Shown here piece after piece: positions 1 through 11,421 of a stretch of DNA of 64,000 nt. Both the position numbers and the translations under genes were made by a program. Location of the stretch: assembly GCF_905475395.1 (NCBI RefSeq), contig NC_058340.1, forward strand, positions 64,458,181 to 64,522,180, in the 5' to 3' direction. This DNA is from Chrysoperla carnea. Lineage: Eukaryota; Arthropoda; Insecta; Neuroptera; Chrysopidae. Numbering within the stretch: the first letter of the stretch is position 1; each line of letters opens with the position of its first letter. The notes under the pieces are model-generated. The model saw nothing but the letters and a program-made list of their open reading frames with translations, ran no database searches and had not been told where the DNA came from.

Positions 1-99
1 TTCACTCTGAAAAACGAAATAAAAAATTTTTTAATTCTAAGATAACCATTTTTACGCAATAGTTCCTGATAAGATTACCAGAACGCATCGGCATAATAA

Positions 100-1060
100 G
101 TTGTACGATGTAGTTGCGTTGGCAGTTTTGATCACCAACACAATTTTTCTACGACTTGTGATAAATTTGAGGTGATTGTTTTGAACTCAAAATGAACGCA
201 AAGCAATGCAAAAGTTTCGTTGTAATCGGTTGAAGCATGTATTGGAGCACCAAAACTGAGACTTCTTTTTTCTTTATTGTGAAAATGAAATACTACTTTT
301 TATCTAAAATTGCCGAAAATCAGCAATTTATCAATGAATCCTAAAATATACATTTTTCTTTATATCCATTGATTTAATCATAAATGGTCAATAACACTAT
401 AGTTTGTCTATGCGTTGGCAGGTATTCTTTCATCCCTGAAATTTTTCTTTGACTATCGATAAATTTGGGGGGGAGTATCATACAGCCAAGTATCGCAAAG
501 CAAAAGTTACGTTGTAATCGGAACACTTTCTAAACGATTTGTTTGTCCGGAATCCCAAAAATTCCAATTTCTTGGTTTCTAATAATGTGATTAAAAAATT
601 ATTTTACTATCAAAAATTGTCGAAAATCAGTAAATTCGGCATGGGCCAAAGGGGCTTCTGTAACTACAATACGAGTAAGACAGTGGCAACCCACCCAGTG
701 ATAACCAAAAATAAGAGTAAGACAGAGAGACAACATTTTTTTCTATTTATCTCATTACTATATTAGAGAAAATAAGATAGGTAGAAGAGTCGTAAGCGCG
801 TCTCGCTTTCTCCTCTATGAGCAATGCGGACTCGGATAAAGAGACACGCAATAAAGTTTATGGCACACAATAAAGTTATAACAATGGTGACTTCTACATA
901 AAATAACTCGTTCATGCCTGCAATAAATAATCAATGAATCTAAAAATTTCCTTTTTTCAGTTTCATTGATCTGATCATAAAAGGTCAAATACACCACGGT
1001 TTGTTTTATGATATGTGTGTGGTTCTTAAAAAGCCTGATAGAAGTAATAATGTAACACAA
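100..1060. repeat. Tandem ~296-bp repeat, three partial units
   Basis: Units begin with GCGTTGGCAG at 117 and again at 413. The CAATGAATC.TAAAA segment at 333 recurs at 930. The middle of the array is displaced by a MITE at about 636-921. No coding potential seen. Confidence 0.7.
636..921 (+). mobile_element. MITE, GGCATGGGC family, copy 1
   Basis: About 286 bp, bounded by GGCATGGGC on the left and TTCATGCCTGC on the right. The interior (AATACGAGTAAGACAG, TCTCGCTTTCTCCTCTATGA) recurs inverted at 35887-36188. It has no ORF of note. Confidence 0.65.
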
Positions 1061-4000
1061 TGTGTCTCGGAAGTTAGTTTTTATATTTGAAATTTATGAT
1101 ACTAAAACTTGGTACCCTTACAATAAATGGTTACAGGTAAAAGAATATGTACAGTTAGTTATTGTTGTTTTTGTGTTTTGTGTTTTTTTTAATGTTATTT
1201 TATGATGATATTGGGGATATTTACAAAACAGCCAGGATATAAAATATGTTGTAAAGTAAATGGATTATGTCCTTTTTAAAAACATGACTTAGGGTGGAAG
1301 GCAAATGTATTGTTTTTATTTTCTTCATAGTTGTCCGCCATGATTTTTCACATAAAATAAAATGAAATGGAAAATTAAACTTCGATTGACACAGAAGGTG
1401 AACACAGTAAATTGGACTTGATAATATGAAGTATTTGTATTGGTTCAAGAACTTACCGTTGAAGTTGTCTCCGGTTCATACGCGAGTGTTTTACAACTTT
1501 AAATTATAAAACAAAAGCAAATAAATATCAATGAAACTTTATTGAAAATATAACTTTATGCCATTAATGTTTGAATATGATTTTGGTCTTGTGGCAGACT
1601 GATGCGTAGGTTCTCAATCTAGATAACCAATTTTCATTCACTTTTCGTAACAATTACGTTCGTATTTCGCCATTAACTCGCTGAATGTTGTATTCAACCG
1701 TCTCTAATTTATCGGTGTAGATAAATGATTTTATATATCCTCGAAGACAATAATCTGATGGAGGTAGATCGCACGAGACCCATGGGCTATACTCTTAATA
1801 CTTTTTTATACTTCTGTTACATACATAAAAATTTAATTCTTATTTTTAGGGCATTTTCCTATTTAAAAAAAAAATCAATGCTCTTTTTCTGACCTTGGCA
1901 GAAGTTTGGCGAACATTGTCAAAAGCATTTACTTTCTTTAGTTCGCAGGCTAGAGTATCCCAATAGCTTAAGCCAATTCGAGAATTCCGAAGTCGAATTC
2001 AAGTTCAGCAAAGTCTAGTAAAATGTTATTTCGAATGTAAAATGTTATTTGTAAGTCAATTTTTTAAATTTCTCATTCTCAGCTATTCTCATAACTAAGG
2101 CATGTATTTTAGTTTGAAAAATTGAACAAAGAGTATCTAGAATTTTAATTTCCAATTTTCTTGCCAAACAAACCAAAAACCAATAAATATTATTATTTAT
2201 TTTAAAGAAAAATAAATTAAAATTTTGTAATAAATTACAGTTCAACAAAAATAGATGGATTTTGTAAAACAATCTTTGTTTACATTATTTTATTTTTTTT
2301 TTTTTTTTCTATATCTTTCTAGAAATATTTCGAGGTGTTTTTAATACACATAATAAACAAAATAGGATAATACATGCAAACATTGTATAATGTAACTACA
2401 GAGTGTAACATGGAATCCATATATCTAGGCAAAAGTATTCGGAGATACATCATGCTCACTAATTTACTATGGCTACACCCACGGGGTCGCCAAGACAAAC
2501 TGCTCCTCTTATAAAATTCAAAGACCCCTCACTTGCTTTAAAATATTAGAATTCTTTTGAATTCAAAATTTCATTTCCTTTTCAAACTTTCATTTTCATT
2601 TACTTCTCATTTTAAAGCAAATCGTACTGGCTAATGGCGCAAAATAGACTCATGGTCTAAAAATGCTCGACTTAGGAAAAAAGAGGCTAGAGAAATAATA
2701 TAAAGATTTCATTTTGTTCATTATGTAACTCGTATATCATATCTGTAATAAAATTGTCTATAAATAAAGAGAAAGTAGAATATCACTTAAATACCTACTA
2801 CTTCTCTTGCTAGTTTTTAGCCACGGGTACCCCATGGCAGAGATTCGAACGAATCGACCTTGTTATATTTGTAAAAGATAAGTGAAAATGAGGTATGTTT
2901 CCATACAATTTTAATTGGTACTAGTCCCTGGAAAGTAACAAACTCAAATTTCAAACACTATGAATCGATCATTTCTAAGTGAGCTAGCCATATTAGCCAA
3001 TGTTTGTTGGGAGTTCCTGTATTTGTATGAGTATGCTTTACACTACTTACTAGTACATTTTAGTTGTAATGTTGTTTATTAGTTTTGGCAATAAATACCA
3101 TCATTTTGAAGCTGAACGCTGGCACTAAAACCAATGCAAATCTTCAAAACACCATTATTGGGTACCCCACAACAATGGCAACACTTACTTATTTACTTAT
3201 ACTAACTAATACCATATTATATAATACTTATATACTTACGAATAGTGCCATTTATGTACAGGGTGTTTACTTTTATGCCTTTATTCTTAGCTATGTTTTA
3301 AGTAGGTGTTGGGGCGATGGTCGCTGGTTTAAGAAAACTAAAATATTTCCCAACAATAAGCGAGTTTTAAGAACCTTTGAGATTAACGGACTGTATGAAA
3401 AATAATATATATGTACTCACCGGTTTTTTATCCAGGTTGATACTATTTGAAGAATAAAAAGTTGATATTTACAGGTTTGATAGGATAAATCTCAGGAGAA
3501 AGGAATTTAGGATAATTTATCAAACCTTTACGTTGAATTTGTTCACGCTTTTGCTACTGTTGGTTATTGACTTTTAATTGATGAAAATTGCAATATGCGT
3601 TAAATCACCTCAATGGCGGGAAAAGTAGAAAATGTTGAGTTCAATGCACTAAAACACATATGATTCACTTGTAATTATCAATATGAATTCAAAATTAAAC
3701 TTGATTATCAAGATAAAAATCGATTAGAAATTAAACTTTAACACATTGTTAAATAGCAAATAAAATGTTGAAGGCCATGCGCTTCAACATTGAAAAAAGT
3801 TGAAAAAATTGAAACTTTTGAAGATGAAAACAGAATCACAGACTCGACAACGTTTTAATTATATTTTAGATTGATTAATTAAATCAACCGAAAGAAAAAG
3901 ATCCATTCAGATCGAGTAACGAATTAATAATAATTAATAAAAAGGAAAAAGTTATGAACTCAATTGGCCGGCTCGGAAGCCGGCCAATTTGAAAATGAAT

Positions 4001-4320
4001 AAACAACAACCACAGCATAACGATGCCTGTGATTGGCGGATTCTTTGTATAGTCAGTTAGTACCAACTCAGTATTAATTAAAATCACTAAAGAAAAAAGT
4101 AAAAGTACTAACTTTGTGAAATGGCCCTAACAGTAGGGTTCCGCACCCAAAAAAAATTAAAAATTGGCGATTATGACATATAATTTTAACTAATTACTAC
4201 TATATAAACCTGGCTCAATTCATTTCGAAAAGTAAATAGTAAAATTATTCAGGTAATTCAAAAGAACAAGGTCAGCTAAAATATTTCAATTTCAATTAAA
4301 GTATTTCCAAAAATTTGTCC
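1061..4320. other. Intergenic DNA, mostly featureless
   Basis: No supported gene. It holds one copy of a dispersed repeat (about 2490-2760, similar to 25240-25425, sharing TTTTGTTCATTA.GTAA and GTATATCATAT) and a GC-rich hairpin at 3962-3989. The open frame at 3085-3405 starts only with TTG and matches nothing I know. Confidence 0.5.
3962..3989. repeat. Perfect 12-bp stem hairpin, GC-rich
   Basis: AATTGGCCGGCT, loop CGGA, AGCCGGCCAATT. It stands alone in very AT-rich DNA. Confidence 0.9.
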
Positions 4321-4600
4321 CAAAAATGATAGCTCTCTACTTAGAGAGGATACTTATCCTCTTCATCTCATCTGATGTCCTTGACCATCCACTTTGATAT
4401 TGATTTAAGAAGGAGTGTTATAAGTTTAAAGTGTTTGTCTGTGCGTCTGTATGTTTCTCAGTAGCCCTTAAACGGTCGAACCGACTTGATTGAGAATATT
4501 TTATAGCTTAGTTTCCAAAAATCGGTTTACAAGGAATAAATCGTATTTGTCGGGGGTTTTTAAAATTTTGTAACTTTCACTTGTAAGATATTTATAAGGT
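4321..4600 (+). repeat. Dispersed GTTATAAGTTTAAAGTG element, copy 1
   Basis: It shares AGGAGTGTTATAAGTTTAAA, AAACGGTCGAACCGACTTGA and TTTCCAAAAATCGGTTTACA with the inverted copy at 15505-16260 and with 52970-53402. Elements with a 'TATAAGTTTGACC...GTCTGTCTGTGGCATCGTA' core are widespread in insect genomes (general knowledge). Non-coding. Confidence 0.7.
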
Positions 4601-4744
4601 CTTGAATTTTATTTAAAGGAGGATAAACTAAATAACTCAATCAGAATTGTGAGCCCTTCTAAAGAGTTAAAAGAGTGAAACAGGAAGTCAAGAGAGTGGA
4701 TAAAGGACGGAAAAAACAGGAAAGGGGCAGACAGCAAAAAAGTT

Positions 4745-4905
4745 TATTCTTTGTAAATTATAGCTCATGTATTATTCTGAAGTATGAGCTATATTGCTGT
4801 ACAGATTCATTAAAAACCATACGCTAGTTTAAGCGTGAAAGCGTTACAAATAAACAAACAAACAAACATCCTTACTTTCGCATTTATAATATATAGAGAA
4901 GAGAT
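4745..4905. repeat. Non-autonomous element with (AAAC)n and TTTCGCATTTATAATAT end
   Basis: It carries ATTATAGCTCATGT, GTGAAAGCGTTACAAA, four AAAC units and CATCCTTACTTTCGCATTTA. Related copies are at 22845-23260, 32795-33235, 42433-42660 and 51465-51760. The other end of the family carries CCCGCTTCGCTGGG. Confidence 0.65.
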
Positions 4906-5299
4906 TTTATGATGTTGCACACCATTTAAGCCCATAAAAAATCGAACAAGATAAAAATGCAAATGGTTTAACATTCTCTAATCATCATATTTTCTCATAT
5001 TAGAAACTTATCTCCATATTAGAAACTTATCCCAGAATATTCTCCTTTATATGTATGTATGTACATACGTATAAATGAATATGTATTTATTCGACAAATT
5101 TTCATACAAATTTCAATATAAACTCTGTGATTACTGTACTTGTTCTGTGCTTGTGTGAAGCCAATGTTGATTACCTCCATTTATTTACTGTCTAATTTTC
5201 TATCCTTTTAGTAAATTTACAATCCTTAAAATATATAGTATGTATAATGTTGGATAATAAAATTGAGCCAGTAAGTATCTATATATATATATAATAGAA

Positions 5300-5925
5300 A
5301 GCTGACTGATCGATCAACGCACAGCTAAAAAACCGCTTGGTCTAGAAGAACGAAATTTTGTACACACGTTCCTTAAGCATCGTAAATGAGCCTGAAGAAG
5401 GAATTTTTGGAAATTCAACCCCTAAGAGGCTCAAAATGGGATGTGTTTCTCGAATTTTTTTAAGGGGTACCTTTTTTATACAGGTTTTCCAAGATATCGC
5501 AATATTTGGATCGATTTTTGTCCATAACTCAAAAACTATTCGACCAGTGGTCATCAAATGCACCCGATTTTTATAATTTTTGGGTCAAAATTACCTTTTA
5601 TACTGAGTTTTATTGAAATTGGAAATCAAAAAAATTTCTCGATTTTTTGCAATTTTTTTAAAGGTACTTACCCCTTTGAAAAAATTGACAAAATCGAAAA
5701 AAAAAAATTATGATTTGGAATTTGATGAAACTTGGTGGATGAAGTAATTTTGATCCAAAAAATATAAAAATCCGGTTAATTTAATGATTGGATGCAGATT
5801 TTCTGAGATATCGCAATATTTGAATCGATTTTAGCCCGTACCTCAAAAACTATTCGACTATTCGAAATTGGAGATTAAAAAAAAAATTAAAAATGAAAAT
5901 TTTTATTCTACATGTATAAAGCTAA
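5300..5925. repeat. ~300-bp dyad-symmetric tandem repeat, array 1
   Basis: Two units with the marker GATATCGCAATATTTG..TCG at about 5493 and 5810. Within a unit, a segment like GGTAATTTTGATCCAAAAA is followed by its inverse, TTTTTGGGTCAAAATTACC, so each unit is a large imperfect palindrome. Other arrays: 8095-8785, 31955-32375, 40335-40810. Confidence 0.8.
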
Positions 5926-6647
5926 AACTTGACACGGGTGGTATTGCTGCCTCCAAAACTTTAGTAAATGCTTCCAATAATTTAGTAAAGTATATCTTAA
6001 AATAAACTATCAAAAATCGTAGAAGTATGAAACTTTTTAATAAGACCGGCTCAAAAGGATCAATTTTATTGTTTAATAGTATACGTATAAAACTTTTATG
6101 TTCATGTACATTACTACTTCCTTCTGAATATTTAGGACATTAAATTACTTCTAGAAGTGTTAATGTTAATTTCATTTATAGTTTAATAATATTACAATTA
6201 CAGTATCCAGTTCTGACTTTGTTATAAATGAATTATTATTTGTTATAAGACGAGTTATAAATAGATTATCATGGACCTTTCATTTTATGATTTAATGCGA
6301 TAGGAAATACACAAAAAAAAAGCCGTTTTTGCAGAAAAAGTTCAAGGGGTTTTAATTTTCGGTTTAAGGAAGTTGTTATGCTACATTATTATCAACATTT
6401 CTTGGATTATATGCGCGGTAAGAATTGGTAAGCTTGTAGTAAAATGAGGTATAATTTTTGTATAATACTGTACAAGTGGAGCTAGGCTTCACACACACAA
6501 TACTATAGTTGTTTCTGTTTAACCCATAGACAAAAACTTTAAAAACTTTAGCATTATCGTAATAAAAGCATTTTTAAATTACAATAAAAATGAATCAGTA
6601 AATTTATTTAACAATAAAATATTTTCACCATTAAAACGTATAAACTA
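5926..6647. other. Intergenic DNA without recognised features
   Basis: AT-rich, no coherent reading frame or repeat recognised. Confidence 0.4.
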
Positions 6648-6954
6648 CAGGGATGTTCAATAAGATGTTATCACGTAAAAAGGGAAAGATTTTGTCCAGA
6701 AAGACTTTATTTCTTAAATGGTGCATTGTCCAAAAGGATGTTACCACTTAAATGGAGGATAGATGTATTTTAAGAGCATATAACATATACCAATTATTAA
6801 AAAAAAGATGTAATATAAAATAAAATGCAAATTTTTTTATTCTATATTATGTTCCTGAAAGGCATATGCATGTCACCAACCATTTCCGAGATAAAATCTT
6901 TTTTAACAACGTGTCAATGCCATGTTAGTGGTAACATCTTACTGCACAACCCTG
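6648..6954. mobile_element. Tc1/mariner-type MITE
   Basis: 307 bp. Terminal inverted repeats of about 27 bp start CAGGGATGTTCAATAAGATG on the left; the right end is the complement of CAGGGTTGTGCAGTAAGATG. It is flanked by TA on both sides, the target duplication of this superfamily. No transposase. Confidence 0.85.
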
Positions 6955-8094
6955 TATAATTATTATATAATTTAAAAAATATATCAATATATCACCCTCA
7001 ATGTACTGAAAAATAAATAAATAATGGGCTAATAAAATATTATTAAAACCTTGGATATAACAGCCCTTGAAGGACAGATCACTGATTGTCTTATAACGGA
7101 AGCTATTATCTATAATATAGTCTTTACTCGGGTAATTTCAAAGATAAGCAACTTTGGGAACTTCACAGTGTGTTTTCGAGCTTAGTAGTACAATTTAAAT
7201 TGATTCGAATTCCTTAATTTTTATTTTAATTATCAGAATTAAAAGTTTGAACAAGTTAAGTTAAACTGTGTGCTATATAAACGTACTTTTTTCTCAAGGT
7301 TCGCATAAAAAAGATTATCTTTCGATTATTCTGTCTTTGCGATTCTAATATCTAATAAGATAATAAATATTAGAATCGTAAAACTAAATTATTTTATGCA
7401 ATAAATTTTGTCTTTCAGAGTATCTAGTTTTTAATTTCTATTTTCAGAATAGTAATATCATTCTAGCGGAAAGATCATAATTTCCAATCCAATCAAAATT
7501 TTAGTATTTTTTTAAATAAATTTTATAATATAAATTTATTTATATCAATAAATAATATCTGATAACAGTTATTGTTAACATAAAAGTAATCGATTCGAGA
7601 CAGCACTCATTGATTGGAAAAAAATAGCCACAACATATTTACAACTAGTACGTGTTCCATTCGTCCATCTACTATCCATGCTGTGGGCGAAAAAGTAGTA
7701 GTTGAGGTATGAAATACCTTTGTATGTATCTTCAATGCGAATATCTGCGAGTGGGTAGGAAGGTGTCGTAAAAATATCTCTTTAATATTTTGGTTTATAA
7801 CAATGGCCAACCTTTTATTATTTTTCATATAGATTTGTAAAACAAATATTCAATTAGACCTTTCATAATCAAATTTTAATTGTAAAATAATTATTATTTA
7901 CATAAAAGATTGTGTACAATTATTTTCAAGAAAAAGACTCAACAACAACGAAAATAAAGCTTTATTTAAATTTTTGGAGATGGTGACTAAATTTTTTTTA
8001 TCACTTCACTCTCTTTTGCAAGAAAGACACGGGTAACAATCTTTGAATACTATTGAATACTTCTTTTTTTTTCAATTTTAATTATAATTAACTA
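6955..8094. other. Intergenic DNA without recognised features
   Basis: The minus-strand frame at 7607-7828 has no recognisable motif or splice context. I see no gene here. Confidence 0.4.
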
Positions 8095-8785
8095 TTTGAC
8101 CAGTCATCAAATGCAACCGATTTTTGTACTTTTTGGGTCAAAATTACTTTATATACTGAGTTTTATCGAGATTAGAGATAAAGAAAAATTTTTCGTTTTT
8201 CTGCAATTTTATTAAGAGATACTCCTTTGAAAAAAGCGAAAAAAACTTGTTTTGGAATTTGATGAAACTTGGTGGATGGGGTAATTTTGATCCAAAAAGT
8301 ATAAAAATCAGGTTAATTTAAAGATTGGATGTAGAGTTTCAAAGATATCGCAATATTTCGATCGATTTTAGTCCATATCTCAAAAACTATTTGACCAGTC
8401 ATCAAATGCACCCGATTTTTGTACTTTTTGGGTCAAAATTACCTTATATACTGAGTTGTATCAATTTTGGAGATCAAAAATATTTCTCGATTTTTTGCAA
8501 TTTTTTTAAGAGGTACGTACCCCTTTGAAAAAATCGAGAAAAACGCAAAAAAAATGATTGTTTTGAAATTTGATGAAAATTGATGTATGGAGTAACTTTG
8601 ATCCAAAAAGTATAAAAATTAGGTTAATTTAATGATTGGATGTAGAGTTTCTGAGATATCGCAATATTTGGATCGATTTTAGTCCGTATCTCAAAAACTA
8701 TTCGACCAGTCATCAAATGCACCCGGTTTTTGTACTTTTTAAGATCATGATTACTTTATATACTGTGTTTTAAGTTACAGTAAAT
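8095..8785. repeat. ~300-bp dyad-symmetric tandem repeat, array 2
   Basis: Nearly three units. The CCAGTCATCAAATGCA marker recurs at about 8101, 8396 and 8705, a period of close to 300 bp. Same inverted GGTAATTTTGATCC / GGGTCAAAATTACC structure as array 1. Confidence 0.85.
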
Positions 8786-9829
8786 TTTTTGAGCTCGAGT
8801 GGACATACATAAATATTTATATGATATGCAAATACATCAAAAAAACTGATCCTTACATAAAACATTTTATAATAAATAATTTCAGATCAACGAACCCAAG
8901 CCCTTTCACTGTTAACATAAAATCTTCGAAAATTTAATAAAATAATCTAAATATTACATTAAGTTTACTGTGAATAATGATAATATTGTGATAATATTTT
9001 CGGTACCTACATCTTCCGTTCCCTCTTAGAAACCTTTTATTTCATTTTATAATTGTAATTTTATGAAATGCAAAATAAGATTATTTACAACTCAGAATGT
9101 TTCTTTTTCTCTGATGCAGATTATATTGAGATAACAGTTATTATACGTAGTTCAATCCTTTTAGAAATTTAGTTATTGTTGTCTCGGCGTCATTGAAGTT
9201 GATCCAAGTTACACAAGATGAGATCCATGTTACATTATATTTTCTCAAAACTTGCTTACTCTTTTATTAAAACATATAAATGAATATCGGAAAGTTTAGT
9301 TTATTGAAATTTTTTAATGCAAAATTAAAGTTTAAAATGATTTGGGTCAATAGTATATAATTTTTATTTTTTGCAGTTTTTGACATTAATTGTTTTGAGG
9401 TTTAAATATTACCCCTTTTTTAAATTTGAACATAAATAATTCACTCTATGTGTTAATGGATATGTCATATATGTTTATATTATTCGATGTTACTCTTCAA
9501 TTATACACAATGTTTATTGTATATTTAGTTGTTAGTGACATAGTGTTAACATAATTTCCCGTGGCTTCCACCAAATTTATAATAGACAACGATATTTACA
9601 TTATACTTTTTCCATTTTTTTTACCAATTTAGAAATTTCTAGTAAAATGATTTTGTATATATACCTCAAAAATCTTTATGGCGTTAAACAGGCGAACTTC
9701 ATACATAAAAATACTAAAAATAGTTTCAACTGGTTTTGAGGCTCCTCTTTTCATTTTATGGTCTTTAAAGGGCTTTCTCGCGTGAACATTAGTATCGTAG
9801 TCGTAGCCATGAAATCCGTTCTATAAATC
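8786..9829. other. Intergenic DNA without recognised features
   Basis: AT-rich with no supported ORF, RNA gene or repeat family. Confidence 0.4.
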
Positions 9830-10250
9830 ATTTCCCATAGTACATTAATGAGTGTGGGAGAGAAGGGTTATGTATGAAAATACATCATTTTTTTAGTATA
9901 CTACTTTAAAACATTCAAAAAAAATTTACCTATTGTATGCTAAATTGTCAGCAAATATAATGCGACACATTTTATTTTCTAAAAAATTAGAATTGAGTTA
10001 ATGTATATACATTAAGCAATGTGTCTAAGAAAGACACTATTATTTAGTTTTCTAAAACATTTCTCATATTCATACATAAATTACGCCATTGGGGCTCAAG
10101 CAGTTTCATTGAAGAGTGAAGTTTTAATATTATATATGTTACTGTCATACAAGGAACAAGCCAACATATAATAGTATCTTTCTTATACATATTGCTCAAT
10201 ATATATGTACTCCCTCACATTTATTGATGCACTATGTGTTTAAGCCGTTC
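9830..10250. mobile_element. MITE with long inverted repeats, AAGCAATGTGT family, copy 1
   Basis: Left arm TTAATGAGTGTGGGAGAGAA ... ACATTAAGCAATGTGTCTAA; right arm TCTTTCTTATACATATTGCT ... TACTCCCTCACATTTATTGA, the reverse complement. A better conserved copy is at 56450-56790. Confidence 0.7.
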
Positions 10251-11421
10251 AATCATAAACTAGTTGAACGCGCCCTAAATGTTTTGTCATTTGACAGATA
10301 AATGATTGATAGTTTGGAGCGTATATAATTCCAATGTTTTTACAACTAATCAAACTCACTTTTCCATCCTTTTTTTTCGACCAAACCTTATGGGCCCGCA
10401 AATAACATCGAAACACATGTGAGTATATTTTCAAAAGCAGTCCACTGTTTCATTCTTCTTTTGTTTGAGAGCAAATGCCCCATCACTATGGAAAATAGAT
10501 TATAGGATTGTAAACAATGTGTCTTAATTGTCTATATTATTTTTCCCTGTGTGTTACTTCCTTTATATGGCGACAACGATCTCCTACAAAACCGGATCAC
10601 AAACTTAAGATTGTCATACGGTATAATTATTTACAATTTTCAAATACAATATATGAACCCAAACACAATATATATCTATCTCTTTTACACTTACTTTTTC
10701 ATTATATTATACTCAAAATATAATGGATTCTATTTACATTGTAGTGATCTGTGATAATAATTGTCGCGGTCACAGCGTTTCATTAAACTAAATGAGAATT
10801 ATATATACAGTCATCATTATTCATTTTAAACCATGATAACTAATACGTTCTATATGTTCTTTTTATCATGGTGTAACCACACAAAGTGTAAATAGAAAAG
10901 GATAGTGTTATTAGAGAGTAATAAAACTATCCTTTATTATCTACATTTAGTTTAGTACACCGTGACATAAAGAACATACCGTGAATATACAAATGATTAT
11001 TGTATTTTCTATTGTATTATATTTTATTGTATAGTTTGAGTGTATTTATTGTATTTGTATGGAGAAAAATATGGAAAATTCTATTTAGAATGTAATTATA
11101 CTATCTAGTATAGAATAAAAAGAAAATCTGAAAACAAATTAATTTATCGTTTATATCTTCTGTTAATTATTTACTTTTATAATTTTATATTAATTGTTTT
11201 CGTAATTGACATAAATACCTGGAATTGATATAAAGGTCAAGGACAATATTTTTTATTGTATTGTAAAGTTTCAACCTTATGTGTTCGATACATTTAAACA
11301 TGTCACTGGGTGAAAATTTTGAAAACTTTGCTATACTTTAATGTTTATTATAAAGGTACATTAATTGTCCCATACCAAATCAATTTACAATCTTGATTTC
11401 CAAATTTATTTAACAAAAATT
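10251..11421. other. Intergenic DNA without recognised features
   Basis: Overlapping short plus-strand frames near 10517-10754 are AT-rich and low in protein-like composition. Nothing supported. Confidence 0.4.

Noticed and set aside
3085-3405. 106-codon plus-strand open frame
   Set aside because: It starts with TTG, is Thr/Ile/Tyr-rich as expected from AT-rich DNA, has no motif and no splice or promoter context.
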